Shown in pieces: positions 12,321-24,878 of a DNA stretch of 64,000 nt. A program made the position numbers and the translations under genes. The stretch comes from Conus ventricosus (Eukaryota; Mollusca; Gastropoda; Neogastropoda; Conidae): the NCBI GenBank assembly GCA_018398815.1, contig CM031616.1, positions 68,471,477-68,535,476 of the forward strand, given 5' to 3'. A model generated the notes under the pieces. It was not told where the DNA came from. It searched no databases and saw nothing but the letters and a program-made list of their open reading frames with translations. Positions within the stretch are counted from its first letter, which is position 1. Every line of letters begins with the position of its first letter.

Positions 12321-12646
12321 CTGTATACAATAACTTTTAAAATGGATATAATCTCTAAGCATGACATTCACATGTGTGTGTGTTGGGGTTGGGCCTTTGA
12401 CTTGGTCAGAGGCTTTTGGTTATTGAAAAGGATTGGTAGAAGACTTGGCTGGGTACAGAGTCTGTTGATTGGTTGATGAACAGCATCCATCATGTTTGTC
12501 GTTGACCTTGGCCGAAGGGCACAAGGCCAAGGAGCAGGTGTTTTTAACTTCAGGGCTTGCTTCTTGAGAACCATCTTGACCAGCTCAGATGGACCTTGAC
12601 ATTGGGTGGGTTGCTGAAGCCTCTGAAAGCCTGGGATGGTTCTCAC

Positions 12647-12671
12647 TGACCTTGTGATAAGGTCAAGGTCA
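12647..12671. promoter_or_regulatory. cluster of AGGTCA-type half-sites
   Basis: TGACCTT, then GTGAT, then AAGGTCA, then AGGTCA form an inverted pair overlapping a direct repeat, the half-site used by nuclear receptors. This is sequence pattern only: there is no gene nearby to regulate, and the motif also occurs in repeats. Confidence 0.2.
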
Positions 12672-12728
12672 CAGCAGGTGCATTTTGTGCCATATCGTAT
12701 AGAGTGACAGGTATGTCAGTGTTGATCG

Positions 12729-13280
12729 GTGTGGGCATGTGACAGATATTATTGTAGTAAAGCTAGAAGTAGGCATGTAGAACGCCTTAAGTATTATGGG
12801 TGTGGGCGTGTGACAGATATTATTGTAGTAAAGCTAGAAGTAGGCATGTAGAACGCCTTAAGTATTATGGGTGTGGGCGTGTGACAGATATTATTGTAGT
12901 AAAGCTTGTAGTAGGCATGTAGGACGCCTGAAGTATTATGGTTGTGGGCATGTGACAGATAATACTGTTGTAAAGCTAATAGTAGGCGTGTAGGACGCCT
13001 TAAGTATTACAGGTTTGGGCGTGTGACAGATAGTTATGTCGTAAAGCTAGTAGTAGGTGTGTAGGATGCCGTAAGTAGTTCGGGTGTGGGCGTGTGACAG
13101 ACAGTTTTGTCGTAAAGCTAGTAATAGGCGTGTAGGACACCTTAAGTATTACGAGTGTGGTTGTGTGATAGATAGTTATGTCGTAAAGCTAATAGTAGGT
13201 ATGCAGGACACGTTAAGTAATGTGGGTGTGGACATGTGACAGATGATACTGTTGTAAAGCTAGTAGTAGGTGTGTAGGCG
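12729..13280. repeat. 71-bp minisatellite, about 8 copies
   Basis: The tandem unit starts GTGTGGGCGTGTGACAGATA and contains GTAAAGCTAGTAGTAGG and GCCTTAAGTATTA. The first three units are nearly identical; later units diverge progressively, so the left end is the younger side. Confidence 0.93.
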
Positions 13281-13789
13281 CCCAAAGCACTGCATAAACC
13301 TCCTGCGGACTGACGGGTATCAAGAAACTTTTGTCAGGAGGTTAGAAGGGGCAAGGGGGAGAAGAGAAGCAAAGCGGATGGATGGAGGGGTGGGAGGGGA
13401 GAGAGAGAGAGGCGAGCGCCGGATGCAGGTGAACTGTGTAACCTGTCGCCGTTCAGAAACCAGGTACCCCACAGAGAGGGAACACTGTTTCCAGTGAAAG
13501 AGGCAGGCTGAAAATCTGTGGGAGAGGCAGGCCACGAAGAGAGCAGAGTCTGGCGAAGCGCACAGTAAGCCATGTGACGCTTCATCGTGCTGACCGCTCG
13601 TGAGTGTGAGACAGGATCAGGGGCGTGTTGCATCTGTCGGCGTACCGGAAAGCCGGTTTTTGTCAGATTTAATGAAACTGGAAAATTCGGAGAAAGAGTA
13701 GGAGACGGGCGGGCGGAGAAAGTGGGGGGAAAGAAGGTAAGGAAGTGAGGTCACGTTCACCGACTGGACTGGTTTTAGACCGGTTCATT

Positions 13790-14188
13790 GTCGGATAAAG
13801 CAAAGGTTCTGCCAGCGTTTAACATGGGGACAATAAACTGTCGGATAAAGCAAAGGTTCTGCCAGTGTTTGATATAGGGACAATAAACTGTCGGCTAAAG
13901 CAAAGGTTCTGCCAGGGTTTGATATAGGGACAGTAAACTGTCGGATAAAACAAAGGTTCTGCCAGTGTTTGATATAGGGACAGTAAACTGTCAGATAAAG
14001 CAAAGGTTCTGCCAGTGTTTGATATAGGGACAGTAAACTGTCAGATAAAGCAAAGGTTCTGCCAGTGTTTGATATAGGGACAGTAAACTGTCAGATAAAG
14101 CAAAGGTTCTGCCAGTGTTTGATATAGGGGCAGTAAACTGTCAGATAAAGCAAAGGTCTGCCAGTGTTTAATATAGGGATGATAAACT
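13790..14188. repeat. 50-bp minisatellite, 8 copies
   Basis: Unit contains GATAAAGCAAAGGTTCTGCC and GTTTGATATAGGGACAGTAA. Units begin at 13790, 13840, 13890, 13940, 13990, 14040, 14090 and 14140; the last is 1 bp short. The ORF on the minus strand is a by-product. Confidence 0.95.
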
Positions 14189-14423
14189 TGGAACAAAACT
14201 TTAAGCGAAAGGAATACATTAAGAATATTCTAGTCTTGAGAAAAGAATAATCAGTGAAATCGGTCTTCGTCTGTGTTTGTCTGTCTGTCTGTCTCTTTCT
14301 CTTTTTCCCCTCCCTCCCTCCCTTCCCTCTCTTGCTGTCTTCCCATTCCCCTCATTTCATGTATTGTTTATCACAATATATATATGCACACTTGTTTTTT
14401 CCCACTACTTAATTGTCCACCAT

Positions 14424-14426
<3 letters not shown>

Positions 14427-14485
<59 letters not shown>
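14427..14485. repeat. (TA)n microsatellite followed by (CA)n
   Basis: 59 bp of AT alternation grading into CA repeats up to about 14560. Confidence 0.96.
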
Positions 14486-14495
<10 letters not shown>

Positions 14496-14797
14496 AACAC
14501 ACACACACACGCACATGCACAAACTCACTCACATGTACACACACACACATTAGCACACACATACACATGATCTTGAAATCAAGCTCCGTCACTGAAATCA
14601 TTAATCAACCAACTCAAAATAGCACTGCAAATGGCGGCTACATGAACTGCTTCTTCATCACCGGAATGGGTGCGTTTGTTTTGGATCCAGCCATAGATTC
14701 AACAAAGTTCAGATTTCAGAAGGAATTGAAACTAAATCCACCAGTTAACATGGACAAACAAATTGCAAGGCAAAGCACGACGCGTTTCGACCTCTTT

Positions 14798-14960
14798 GGT
14801 CTTCTTCAGGCAAGGGAAGCCACATTCAGGACAGCGAAGATGAAGAAGAGCAATCACTTTCTCTTCTCAAATTCAGCACATGATGGGCGTTGAATCAAAA
14901 CCAGGCGCGCTCTTCGTTTTTCGTTGTCCTAAATGTTGTTCACCTTGCCTGAAGAAGACC
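14798..14960. repeat. inverted pair of 18-bp CCTTGCCTGAAGAAGACC motifs
   Basis: The motif is on the minus strand at 14798-14815 and on the plus strand at 14943-14960, facing each other across about 130 bp. The minus copy continues into AAAGAGGTCGAAACGCG. From memory, 'CTGAAGAAGACC...GGTCGAAACG' strings are common at ends of Penelope-like and related elements, so this is probably a fragment of one. No RT is nearby. Confidence 0.4.
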
Positions 14961-15399
14961 TGAAAGGTCCAAATCTGTCGCATTTTTACTTTAAGTTCCT
15001 TTCAAACGTTGTTTCAATTCCCTCTGCCAGTCACCTCATTTTGAAAAGTTCAGGTTTTGAGTGCACAGTTCATGCAGAGGTCAGCGTCTTCAGAATGATC
15101 ACCCATGTTTCCCGGTGTGTGCAGTCTTAAGGTGTGATCGTTGTGTAGTGTCTGTGGGTGTGAGGGATCTACAGTGGGGTGGGGGGTTATGAGTGTTGTT
15201 CTGTTTTTGTGTAGTATTCCGTCTACCTTCTGAACTCTTGCCGAGCACTTTCCTCTTCTCCGTTTCTGATATCTTACTTTCAGTGTTGTTTGATGTGTAT
15301 GTATATGTGCATGAGTGTGTGTGTGTCTATGCGCGTGCATGTTTCTATGTATGTGCGTGTAGTTGTGTGTGTGTCAGAGATTTGAGTCAGCTGTAGTTA

Positions 15400-16278
15400 T
15401 GCATGCCATTATTGAACAGTATGTATTATCTAAGTAATTTTCAAACTTATTTAGAAATCATATAGGATGGTAAATGCTGGTGGCATTTTTAGCTGTATAG
15501 AACAACACTGATTTCTTGGTGCTTCATTTTCTGTGTCATAGACAAACTTTTAAATGATGGATCATCGGTGGGGATAACGTCAGGCTTCCCTTGGTTGGGG
15601 AAGTTTTACTGTTAAGACATAAGTGTTTTTGTGTTGTCATCCATCACGGACAAATGCATCATTGTAGACTGGGCTTTTCACAGCTTGGAATTGACCATGA
15701 GAAGGAGAGGGGAAGTCAGAAGATTTTTGTCTGATTAAGGGCCACTCTGAAGAACCACTGCATGTTATTGCAGTGTTATTAATTCCATGTTATTAACCCA
15801 AACTGAAGATTGTGAATGATGCAATGCACAGGACTGGATGACACGGAAGACAAACCATTTTCATACAGTGTGTGACACGGCTGCGTTGGAACTGTGTGAC
15901 ATGACATGCATGTACATTCGCTGATACCTTCACTGTGGATTATCAAAGCTTAGTAGTTTTTAGGTTTCCAGAACTCTTCTATAACCCATTGAAAATGCAC
16001 AAGGTTTAAAACGCGAACTTTGACAAGAAAGATTTGAATATATGCATACTTAGACACGCACAGGAGGGGAGAGGGCAGGAGGAGGAGTTGGGGAGGGGGA
16101 GGGAAGGAGGGTCGTGGACTGGCAGGTCTGCATCTATGAGATCAGAAAACGTTTCACGTCCTTCAGTCTCTGAAAATTGCAGGGATTAGAGCCCCCAAAC
16201 TGTCAGGTGTAAAATCCGGTGGACTGACCTTTAGGTTAATTGCAACACATTTGTTTCCTTACGAACATTTGCTAATAC
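15400..16278. other. no gene seen
   Basis: Unique-looking AT-rich DNA without convincing ORFs or splice-flanked exons on either strand. Confidence 0.55.
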
Positions 16279-16324
16279 TGGGCCCTTTGCGGTCGGCTGG
16301 GCTATAAGCAACATTACCTTATTC
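16279..16324 (+). mobile_element. LINE/SINE 3'-tail fragment
   Basis: 46 bp identical in core to the LINE 3' end at 12262-12305 (CCCTTTGCGGTCGGCTGGGC, then TATAAGCAACATTA), ending in ACCTTATT. No coding part is attached, so it is either an extreme 5' truncation or the tail of an unrelated SINE that borrowed the LINE 3' end. Confidence 0.75.
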
Positions 16325-17748
16325 ATATTGTCATTGCATTGTGTACTGCACTTGCTTTGCTTCAAAAATCTTTGATTTGTATACAGTTGATATTTTGAGT
16401 TAATTTGTAAATGCTTGCATATTATCACATGTTGTGCCTTTTTTTTTTCTTTTTGATAATAATATTGTACAGTTTCTTTGCCAAGGTATGATTGTCATGA
16501 TGACTGAAGTGGGATTTGCTAGATTGTTTTTTCTCTCCACAGTCTGTTCAGAGTGCAGAATTTTGTAACCTTTCATGTCTTCAGTATTATTGCTGGTAGA
16601 AATGCATGCTGCATGATTGATACACTTGATTTATGTGCATTATTATTGACTTGGGTGAGAGTGTAACTGTAAGCGTATGGAATAGGATCCCATCTTCATA
16701 AATGTTGTGATTTGGTATGCTGTTGTTTGTTTGTTGTTGTACCCTGGCTAAAAGACTCCAGGATCATCCAAACAGCTGAAGTACTTGAACGCATTGGTAC
16801 AAATGCATCAGCCGGGATGAGAACATGACGTGTGCGACCGTTTTTGATTACCCCCCATATGGGCAGCCTCACGCCGACTTTGAGGATTTTGGAGACTGAT
16901 AATGTTATGCTAGGAGCTTGTCACGACTGAAGACAATCCCTGCATAACTATGCAGAGCATAACAACATTTTGATGTTGCCTTGGTGTTGTAGCCTATGTC
17001 AGTTGGTCCCGCACAGCCTTAAGCCAAGGCGATGATTTGGGATGAAGTACTTGTACTTTTAAATGTTGGAAGTGATCCATTTGTGTCTGATGTGTGCTCT
17101 CATAGGAGCAAGAGCTACTGTACTTGTTTACGTTCTAGCCTTCAGGAAATTATGAGCAACAGATTTCTCTCTCTCTATCTCTCTCTCTGCTGTCTGTGAC
17201 TGTCTTTTTATTTATTTTTTAAAATCTTTCTTTGTTGTTGTTCACCACTGTTCTACCTTTTGGGGCCCCTTTCACCTGTCTTTACAGTAAGTCTTAACGC
17301 TTCGTTTTCTCTCGCTACAGTTTATAAATGTGCCAGCTTTTGTGTTGTGTTCTGACGATGAAGTAGCAACACTGTAAATGTCATTGAGAGTATGGCTGCA
17401 ATGTTTATTTTGCCTTATGACCTTTTATTTCATTGTAAATTGGGAACTAGGCAGTGATACTGTTGAGAGGGGTTACTAGTTCCCTCTATCAAGGTGTACC
17501 AAAAATGTTGGCGGCGCTTAGACTTTGTAGATGTATAGATTTCAGAGGGTTTTTTGTTTGCATGCCCATTGATCTCTGATGGAAACATTTGATAGAGTGG
17601 AAAAAACATTAGTTTTAAATTATGCGCAGTGTGGTCTCAACACTTTTCAGATGTGGTGTAGCGTGTATGGACTAATCCGCACGCAGTGACGCCTCCTTGA
17701 TGAAACTGAAAGTTAATGATTGACATGTTCTGGCTTTGGAATGTTACT
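16325..17748. other. no gene seen
   Basis: T-rich DNA. A short (TC)n tract lies near 17165. No supported ORF. Confidence 0.55.
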
Positions 17749-17970
17749 TTATGATGAGACGATCAGTCCCTATGTTTGGTAGGGTATCGTTGGTTTTCTG
17801 TGTTTTTTCTTCTGTCATGACTGGATAAAAGAACATGATACCTGTTCATTGTAATGTCTTAATATGGTTTCTGTACTCTTTGTGTGTGTGTTGTGAGATG
17901 TTTCTTACCACAAAAAACCACCACCTACCAACCAGATTTGTGTTTGAGTCTACTTTGTCATGCCACTAAA
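17749..17970. repeat. 222-bp direct duplication, copy 1
   Basis: Matches 18492-18713 across 222 bp with only two visible differences, both single-base changes in homopolymer or T-run length. The sequences outside differ. It contains no ORF. Confidence 0.93.
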
Positions 17971-18491
17971 ACCCTTGTTTGTTCTGTGTGCTCTGTGCAG
18001 TCGTATCTGCTAGGTGATTCGGTATTGTAGGCAGCATTCCTTTGGAGTTGTGGCGTGTGTTTGTTTCATCGTGAGAGCATGAGGTGCCCTACTTGTTTGT
18101 TGTTTACTGTTCCCAGCCTCTTTTCATATTATATTAACTTTCAAAAAAGAAAGGAAAGAAATTTTTTTTAGATAAACAAATAAAGGACAAGAAAAAAAAG
18201 TAGAGAGGCCATATTCTTCGAGTTTGCACATTTTAGTTCTGTTAGTTCCTGGTCCTGGCAGTGTCCGCCAGTGCCGAGTGCAACCCGTTCACAAAGCTTC
18301 AGCTCTCCTTTGACTTGGTCAATCCTGTGTCAAAGTGTTGTTTGGGTCTACAGGCAAAAAGCTGGGGAACTGACCTGCTTTAAGGAACGTCGGGTAGGCT
18401 ACCCAAGGTCTGACCAGTGTGGGTGGCTAATGTGTGGGTCCGCTTAGTCATAGCCACGAGACCCTCTTCTTAAATTCTCTCATCGTAGTCA

Positions 18492-18713
18492 TTATGATGA
18501 GACGATCAGTCCCTATGTTTGGTAGGGTATCGTTGGTTTTCTGTGTTTTTTTCTTCTGTCATGACTGGATAAAAGAACATGATACCTGTTCATTGTAATG
18601 TCTTAATATGGTTTCTGTACTCTTGTGTGTGTGTTGTGAGATGTTTCTTACCACAAAAAACCACCACCTACCAACCAGATTTGTGTTTGAGTCTACTTTG
18701 TCATGCCACTAAA
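18492..18713. repeat. 222-bp direct duplication, copy 2
   Basis: Same length and orientation as copy 1, 743 bp downstream. It could be a recent segmental duplication, the terminal repeats of a small non-coding element, or an unresolved haplotype join. Confidence 0.93.
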
Positions 18714-19545
18714 TGTATTCGATTTACTGTTTTGAACATACAGAGCTGTAACATGTGCTTTAATTATTTTCACCAAATGTATTTGTTTTACTGGTTTGAA
18801 TTTATGGAGCTGTGAAGAGGGTTTGGTCACTTTCATGACTGTTGTTTTGATCATGAGTGCATGACGTTGTTCCCAAACAGCAGAGTCCATTCCAGCAACT
18901 GTTGGAAGAAGCTAGAAAGTGGACATTGCTGGTATAGGCATCTCACGCTCCATTGAACTGCATGTGGTGTGATAGCATGTTTCTGCTTTGGTTTGACTGC
19001 AGTTTTTTAATTGTGCTGTAACCTGGATTTTGTTTTTTCTGTGTATGAAATCAAAATTTTTTTGGGGGTGGGGGGCTATGCCTTCACCGCTTCCATGTCC
19101 ATGTAACATCTGAACACGAGTGCCATAGAACCTGTCAGTGTCCGAGCACTGCTAAAGACCGGCACTGTTGTGGAGTTGCTGTGGTGGGCCCTGGTCATGT
19201 GTTTACCATGCATAGGACTGCGTGCGCTTACTCTGCTGCTTGCTCAAGTCGCCGAACAAACCTGTGATAACAGAAAAAGATCCTGTGGAACATGACCTGA
19301 AATGCTGTCTGGAGAGCTCAATCATTTTCGTGAAGGACTGATAGACCAGTGATCAGCTGTGGAAATCTCTGGAGGGATACTGCTTCTAACGCAGGAAAGT
19401 CTCAAATCTCAAACATCGAGTAGGACAGTGAGTGTTGATGACTGAACTGCATGCCTTTGAAGCTCATCACAAACATCGTCATAGGATATTTCCTCTCCCC
19501 CGCCACTCAGTGTGCTAGAGGTTCAATGCTAAAGGCTTCGACAAC
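18714..19545. other. no gene seen
   Basis: Non-coding on inspection of both strands. It holds a 20-bp segment (ACCAAATGTATTTGTTTTACTGG) resembling the start of the preceding stretch, and no domain. Confidence 0.5.
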
Positions 19546-20703
19546 ATGAAGTCCGACCTACAGGACAACACAGTGAAGTCTGACCAGAAGGACAGCACAG
19601 TGAAATCTGACCTAAAAGACAGCACAGTGAAGTGTGACCTGAAGGACTGCGCAGTGAAATCTGACCTAAAGACAGCACAGGGAAGTCTGACCTAAAGGAC
19701 TTCACAGTGACGTGTGATGTAAAGGACTTCACAGTGACCTAAAGGACAGCACAGTGAAGTGTGACCTAAAGGACTTTACAGTAAAGTCTAACCTAAAGAT
19801 GGCACAGTGAAGTCTGATGTATGTAAAGGACAGCACAGTGAAGTCTGACCTAAAGGACAGCACAGTGAAGTCTGACCTAAGGACAGCACAGTGAAGTCTG
19901 ACCTAAAGGACAGCACAGTGAAGTCTGATGTAAAGGACAGCACAGTGAAGTCTGATGTAAAGGGTTGTACAGTGAATGACCTAAAGGACGTCACAGTGAA
20001 ATCTGATCTAAAGGACTTCACAGTGAAGTTTGACCTAAAGGACAGCACAGTGAAGTCGACCTAAAGGACAGCACAGTGAAATCTGACCTAAAGGACGGCA
20101 CAATGAAGTCTGACCATAAGGACATCACAGTAAAGTCTGACCTAAAGGACATCACAGTGAAGTCTGACGTAAAGACAGCACAGTGAAGTCTGATGTAAAG
20201 GACAGCACAGTGAAGTCTGACCTAAAGGACTGCACAGTGAAGCCTGACCATAAGGACAGCACAGTGAAGTCTGATGTAAAGGACAGCACAGTGAAGTCTG
20301 ACCTAAAGGACTGCACAGTGAAGCCTGACCATAAGGACAGCACAGTGAAGTCTGACCTAAAGGACAGCACAGTGAATCTGACCTAAAGGACAGCACAGTG
20401 AAGTCTGACCTAAAGGACAGCACAGAGCCTGACCTAAAGGACTGCACAGTGAAGTCTGACCTAAAGGACAGCACAGTGAAGTCTGATGTAAAGGACAGTA
20501 CAGTGAAGTCTGACCATAAGGACAGCACAGTGAAGTCTGACCATAAGACAGCACAGTAAAGTCTGACCACAAGGAAAGCACAGTAAAGTCTGACCTAAAG
20601 GACTTCACAGTGAAGTCTGACCTAAAGGACATCACAGTGAAATCTGACCTAAAGGACAGCACAGTGAAGTCTGACCTAAAGGACAGCACAGTGAAGTCTG
20701 ACC
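19546..20703. repeat. 27-bp minisatellite, about 43 copies
   Basis: Tandem unit GTGAAGTCTGACCTAAAGG-ACAGCACA with variants at a few positions (GATGTAAAGG, GACCATAAGG, ACTGCACA, ACTTCACA). Because 27 is a multiple of three, several phases stay open: plus-strand units read VKSDLKDST, minus-strand units read LSFRSDFTV. Single-base losses interrupt every frame after a few units. A higher-order block of three units (DVKDST-VKSDLKDCT-VKPDHKDST) occurs twice in succession at about 20199-20343. I see no start, promoter or splice context, so I treat it as a satellite and not a gene. Confidence 0.93.
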
Positions 20704-21889
20704 AACATCATGGATACACATAGCTCAGATTTTCTTATCAACATCTTCACAACATTGTATCTAAAGAGTCTGGTTTCTGTCAATTTAGGAAAGAAAGCAT
20801 AGTCTTAACAGAGCGCAGCCCATCACTAAATCATGATGAAACTGGAACTCTGCAGCGGGTTCATCAAAATTCTCATTGGTCACCATGAAAAGTCTAGAGT
20901 AGACCGATTCATGGGCAGTGTCGTTGGAGGAATGCAGAGGCTTTCTCCTCTCTCCAGATAAGGAACTCACACAGCCTGGCTCCATGAACAAGCTGTGAGA
21001 GCACTCCAGGGAGAGGTAGGTAGCGTCATGTGTAGTCTGGATCAGACATTAATTAATGGGTTCATTGGAAATGAAGCGAACCAGCATGGAGAATCTCCTC
21101 TGGCAGTGGGTCCCAAGGAGACCTCTGATACAGTGGGATGGATGGCACTGGAACAGCGACGAAAAAAATCTGGGTGTAAGATCGTAAGGGAAAGAGGTGG
21201 TGAGAAGCATGCAGAGAAATGCTATAACAAGATCAGAGGACACACAGATGCTCAGACATCATCATCAACAGCAGCTAAAGAAAAGAAAAAAATTTGGTGA
21301 TGAGAATGTACAATTGTCACTGCAGATACATTTGTAATGATGGAGAGGATTTGTGTGGAAAAGCAGGTGTCAGCTGCGTTTAATAGAGACGTCTGTAGAC
21401 TTTTTTAAGACGAGGGAGATTATCTTCAGAATGACCATAAAGCAGTCTGATCGCTCTGGACTTTGTTGGTATGAACTTACAAGCAGAATTTACGAAGGCT
21501 GAACATTAGAGAGTGGCAGAACCTACTTAGTGCGTGATGGTGGTTAGGGGTCCTCGTTGAACACAGAAGGGGTTGAGTAAAATAAATCCCTCCTTAGAAA
21601 TGAGGAGTCAGACTGTCCATGCTGGTCGTTTCATTTTGCCTTGTTTTGTTGTTGGTTTTTTTTCCCAGTCACCTTTTGATAAATGTAGCCACTCTCCCCC
21701 TTCTCATGATTGGACTCCTTTTTTTAGGAGAGTTTTATTCTTTGTGTGTGGATGCGTGGTTTCTTTATGTCTGGAGTTTCCCAGAGATGAAGCCGTGTGA
21801 AAGAAATCGACACAAAGTTATTATGGTTGTCTTGGTCTTGGTGTGTAGTCGATAGAGCCACACTGTGGTGTTCTTAGGAGTACTTGCAG
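20704..21889. other. no gene confirmed
   Basis: A 101-codon plus-strand ORF (20995-21300) is the longest here; it is Lys/Glu-rich, matches nothing I know, and sits next to a satellite, so I do not call it. Confidence 0.45.
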
Positions 21890-22008
21890 AGTGCCTACCC
21901 TCGGTCAGGGACCAAGCTCTAAGCACTTTACAGTCCACCCTCAAGTCAAAGCAACAGGCTGTCTACCTAGGTAGAGGCCACCGAAGAGCTGCCTGCTGGC
22001 ACTACATT
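21890..22008. repeat. dispersed repeat, copy 1
   Basis: About 120 bp shared with 29305-29430: AGTGCCTA-CCTCGGTCA, GACCAAGCTCTAAGC-CTTTACA, ACCTAGGTAGAG and CCGAAGAGC-GCCT-CTGGC. It ends at a poly(dC) run. The family is not named. Confidence 0.8.
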
Positions 22009-22015
22009 CCCCCCC

Positions 22016-22036
<21 letters not shown>
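22009..22036. repeat. poly(dC) tract, 28 bp
   Basis: 28 C followed by 11 A, at the 3' edge of the dispersed repeat. Confidence 0.95.
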
Positions 22037-22046
<10 letters not shown>

Positions 22047-24878
22047 ACCCTCAGGGCCACAATCTGGAGCTATTTCAGCCCTCCCCCACCATTTTATACA
22101 AGTTTAATCCAGGCATCAAGGTCCATTTCGTGATAAACAAAAAATCTCGGGCCAGGGCCATTAGACATTTAACAGCCCCAGTCTGAAGCTGCTGCATTTG
22201 TGTATTGATGAACTTACATTGAACAGTCTTCCTCAGAATCTTCTTACCCCCGATTGATAAAATTTCCACTCCAGTTAACACCTTCCAGCATAAAGGCAAA
22301 GCATCTGTTATAATGTGTCCATGTACAAAATAAATGTGAACAGGTTCCAAATGTAATTACCTGTGTGGTACATGTTTTGATGGTTTTTTTTCCAATTTTT
22401 ATATTTTGCATTCTTTGATGTAATCATACATGATTTGGAGGTATCATTTATGTAACAAGAACTGTCCCTTTGTGCGTGTTGTGGCAAAATGATTTGTGTG
22501 TGTGTGTGTGTGTGCATGCGTGCCCTTCCAATGCCGTGCTGTTACTAAGCGTGCAAGTAAGCATGTGTGTGCGTGTGCTATTGAAGTCGAGTGCTACGAT
22601 CTCAGTGTGAAGGTCATGCAGTGCCCTTTGTGAATGACGTCTGCAAGCTGCATTTTCCAGCTGGACTGAAAGCAATGAAGACTGCTTTCTCAGAGATCCG
22701 TATCAACAAAAATGAAAAAAAATAAGTGAAAATGGAGACTTTGCTTTCCCATAGTATAAGATTAGAGTGTTTTGCCATAGTATAAAACTGAAGAAAACAT
22801 GTCCCCTTTACAAGAAGCAGATCACTTCATCCTGGCATTTGGTTTCGTCTTAACACTTTAATCAAGGGTGGAGCTGTTCTGAAAGAGCCATGTTCACTGA
22901 CTGCTGTAGTCTGTGGTCATGTGACTGACGAACTTAGGCAGATATAAAGACGTTTGATGGTCAAAGAGCTTGTTGGTAGATGGGAATAGTTGTTTCTAGT
23001 ATTTCTCAAACGTCTAACTTTGACATCGTTGATATATATATTAATTACAGCTCAATTTTGTCATCCACAAAATTGTATCTGTTCAATTATTTCTTGTTAT
23101 GCTAATAGTAGCTGAATTTTGTCATCCACAAGATCGTTATGTGGTCCTAACCTGCAAGCGCCTATCTCCCTCTTCAATCTAACCATACATCAGGTATTTC
23201 TCATTACTTCTTTCCTCAGGTTTCTTCCTGAATCTGAAGCACAACCACCAACAGTTGCATCACACATGCATGCACCTACATATACAATGCAGAGAGCATG
23301 TACAAACATTCCTCTCTCTGTCTCGCACACATATGCATACACACAAAAAGCAAACAAACCTGCACCAGTGGTACTCTCAAAGAGTTTATTAGAAATCAAA
23401 ATAACGCCGAACCCAAAATGAGATGAACTGTTGATGTTGATCTTTTCACTGTTACAGCGATTCTTAATGTCAATGAACTGTTGATGTAAATCTTCATGTT
23501 TTCTTTTTCATTTCAAACGTCATTCTTCAAGTTGATGCTTTTAGACATATGAAATATCACACCAATGTATTATGGATACCTTGGGAGATAGGCGATGTGG
23601 GATGGCATCATATCTCCACCGCTACCCCCGCCCAACCAAGCACATGCATATTTTATTTTCCACATCATCGCCAAAATATGAAGCAAAAAGCATGACAGCT
23701 TAAATCATGGATGGGTGGGTTAAACAGAAAACACACATATACGATGAAACAAACAAAACAAAACAAAACAACAGGGAGGTAGGATTAAAAAAACAAAACC
23801 AACACCTGTGGACAGCTTTCAGTCAGATTATTCATACTAGACTAAACCCAAAGAGCACAACTACCTTTGCTTCTCCAGTCCCTATTGTTTTGTCCAAATA
23901 ACATCTTGTCACATCATCCAGCTCACCGACATCACACACACCAGGATGCTAATGCAAGGGTTTTTTTTTCCCTGCTGAGGTAACAACCATGGAGTGACAA
24001 AGCAAAGCAACAAGAAACAGGCCAGGGTATCCAGTGTGAAGCAAGTTCAAAAGTAGCTTAAAATGCCATTGTTACCCAATCACAATACAGACTGACGTTC
24101 AAAATGCACAATACTCTAGTGACAACATTTTCTCATTGAAATGACATAATTCATTTCAGGTCACAATGATGAAAGCAACCTAACGTAACTCACTGAAAAA
24201 CTGTCCAGACAACAATCTCAGCAGTCTCATAAGCACGAAAATTCTCTCTCATTTCAGGTTTCCTTGGCTTGTTGAACACTGGATGGTAAAAATTCTTTTT
24301 ATGTTAAAATCTTAAAATTTCCTTATTTTTTCTTTTTGTTCTTCATTTTTTCTTTTTGTTCTTTTTCCAAATCATCAAGAAAAAAGTTTAGGGTTAGAAA
24401 AAAACAGGGGTTGATCAGGTTACAGAAACCACAACTAATTTTTTCCCCCCATAAACTCGGATGTTTCGATTTTGTTCCTGCGTGCTGTTTACCTCTTAAT
24501 CCACTTCATTCCATGGACATCTCGACGATATTAATCTGACCAGGACTCTTTATCAACCAATTCCTCAGTAAATTATTTCCATCAGCTATTTTCTGAGATC
24601 CAAACAAACCTGTCAACAAGAGAGCCTGTACCCTGAATTTCAGTCTGGTGAAACAGATTGCATCCTAACTTGCTTTGAACATCTAACTGAACTGTACAAA
24701 AAAAGCCAACATTACCGAAACCAGACTAATCCAAAAATTAGCAAGAACAAACGCAACACTTAATCCCCCATTCCCTCAACAACAAAAAAAGAAAAAAAAA
24801 GAGTAAACAAAAACCATACACACTAAAAAGCCTCCCTCTGCCATGAAAACAAACAAGCACAGGCAGACAAGACGTACA
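22037..24878. other. 3' flank and possible 3' UTR of the SR gene (right part); otherwise no gene
   Basis: Downstream (minus sense) of the SR gene stop codon. Minus-strand AATAAA hexamers lie at 23652-23657 and 23385-23390 and are possible polyadenylation signals 1.2-1.5 kb past the stop. A (TG)n lies near 22495-22515. No other ORF has support. Confidence 0.4.

Noticed and set aside
12729..14188. CRISPR-like array
   Set aside because: Head-to-tail minisatellites without unique spacers, in a eukaryotic genome.
14273..14893. 206-codon plus-strand ORF
   Set aside because: Its centre is (TA)n and (CA)n microsatellite; no domain or splice support.
20142..20689. Minus-strand ORFs of 110-142 codons
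   Set aside because: By-products of the 27-bp satellite, whose length is a multiple of three.
20995..21300. 101-codon Lys/Glu-rich ORF
   Set aside because: No recognisable family, no splice or promoter context, adjacent to a satellite.
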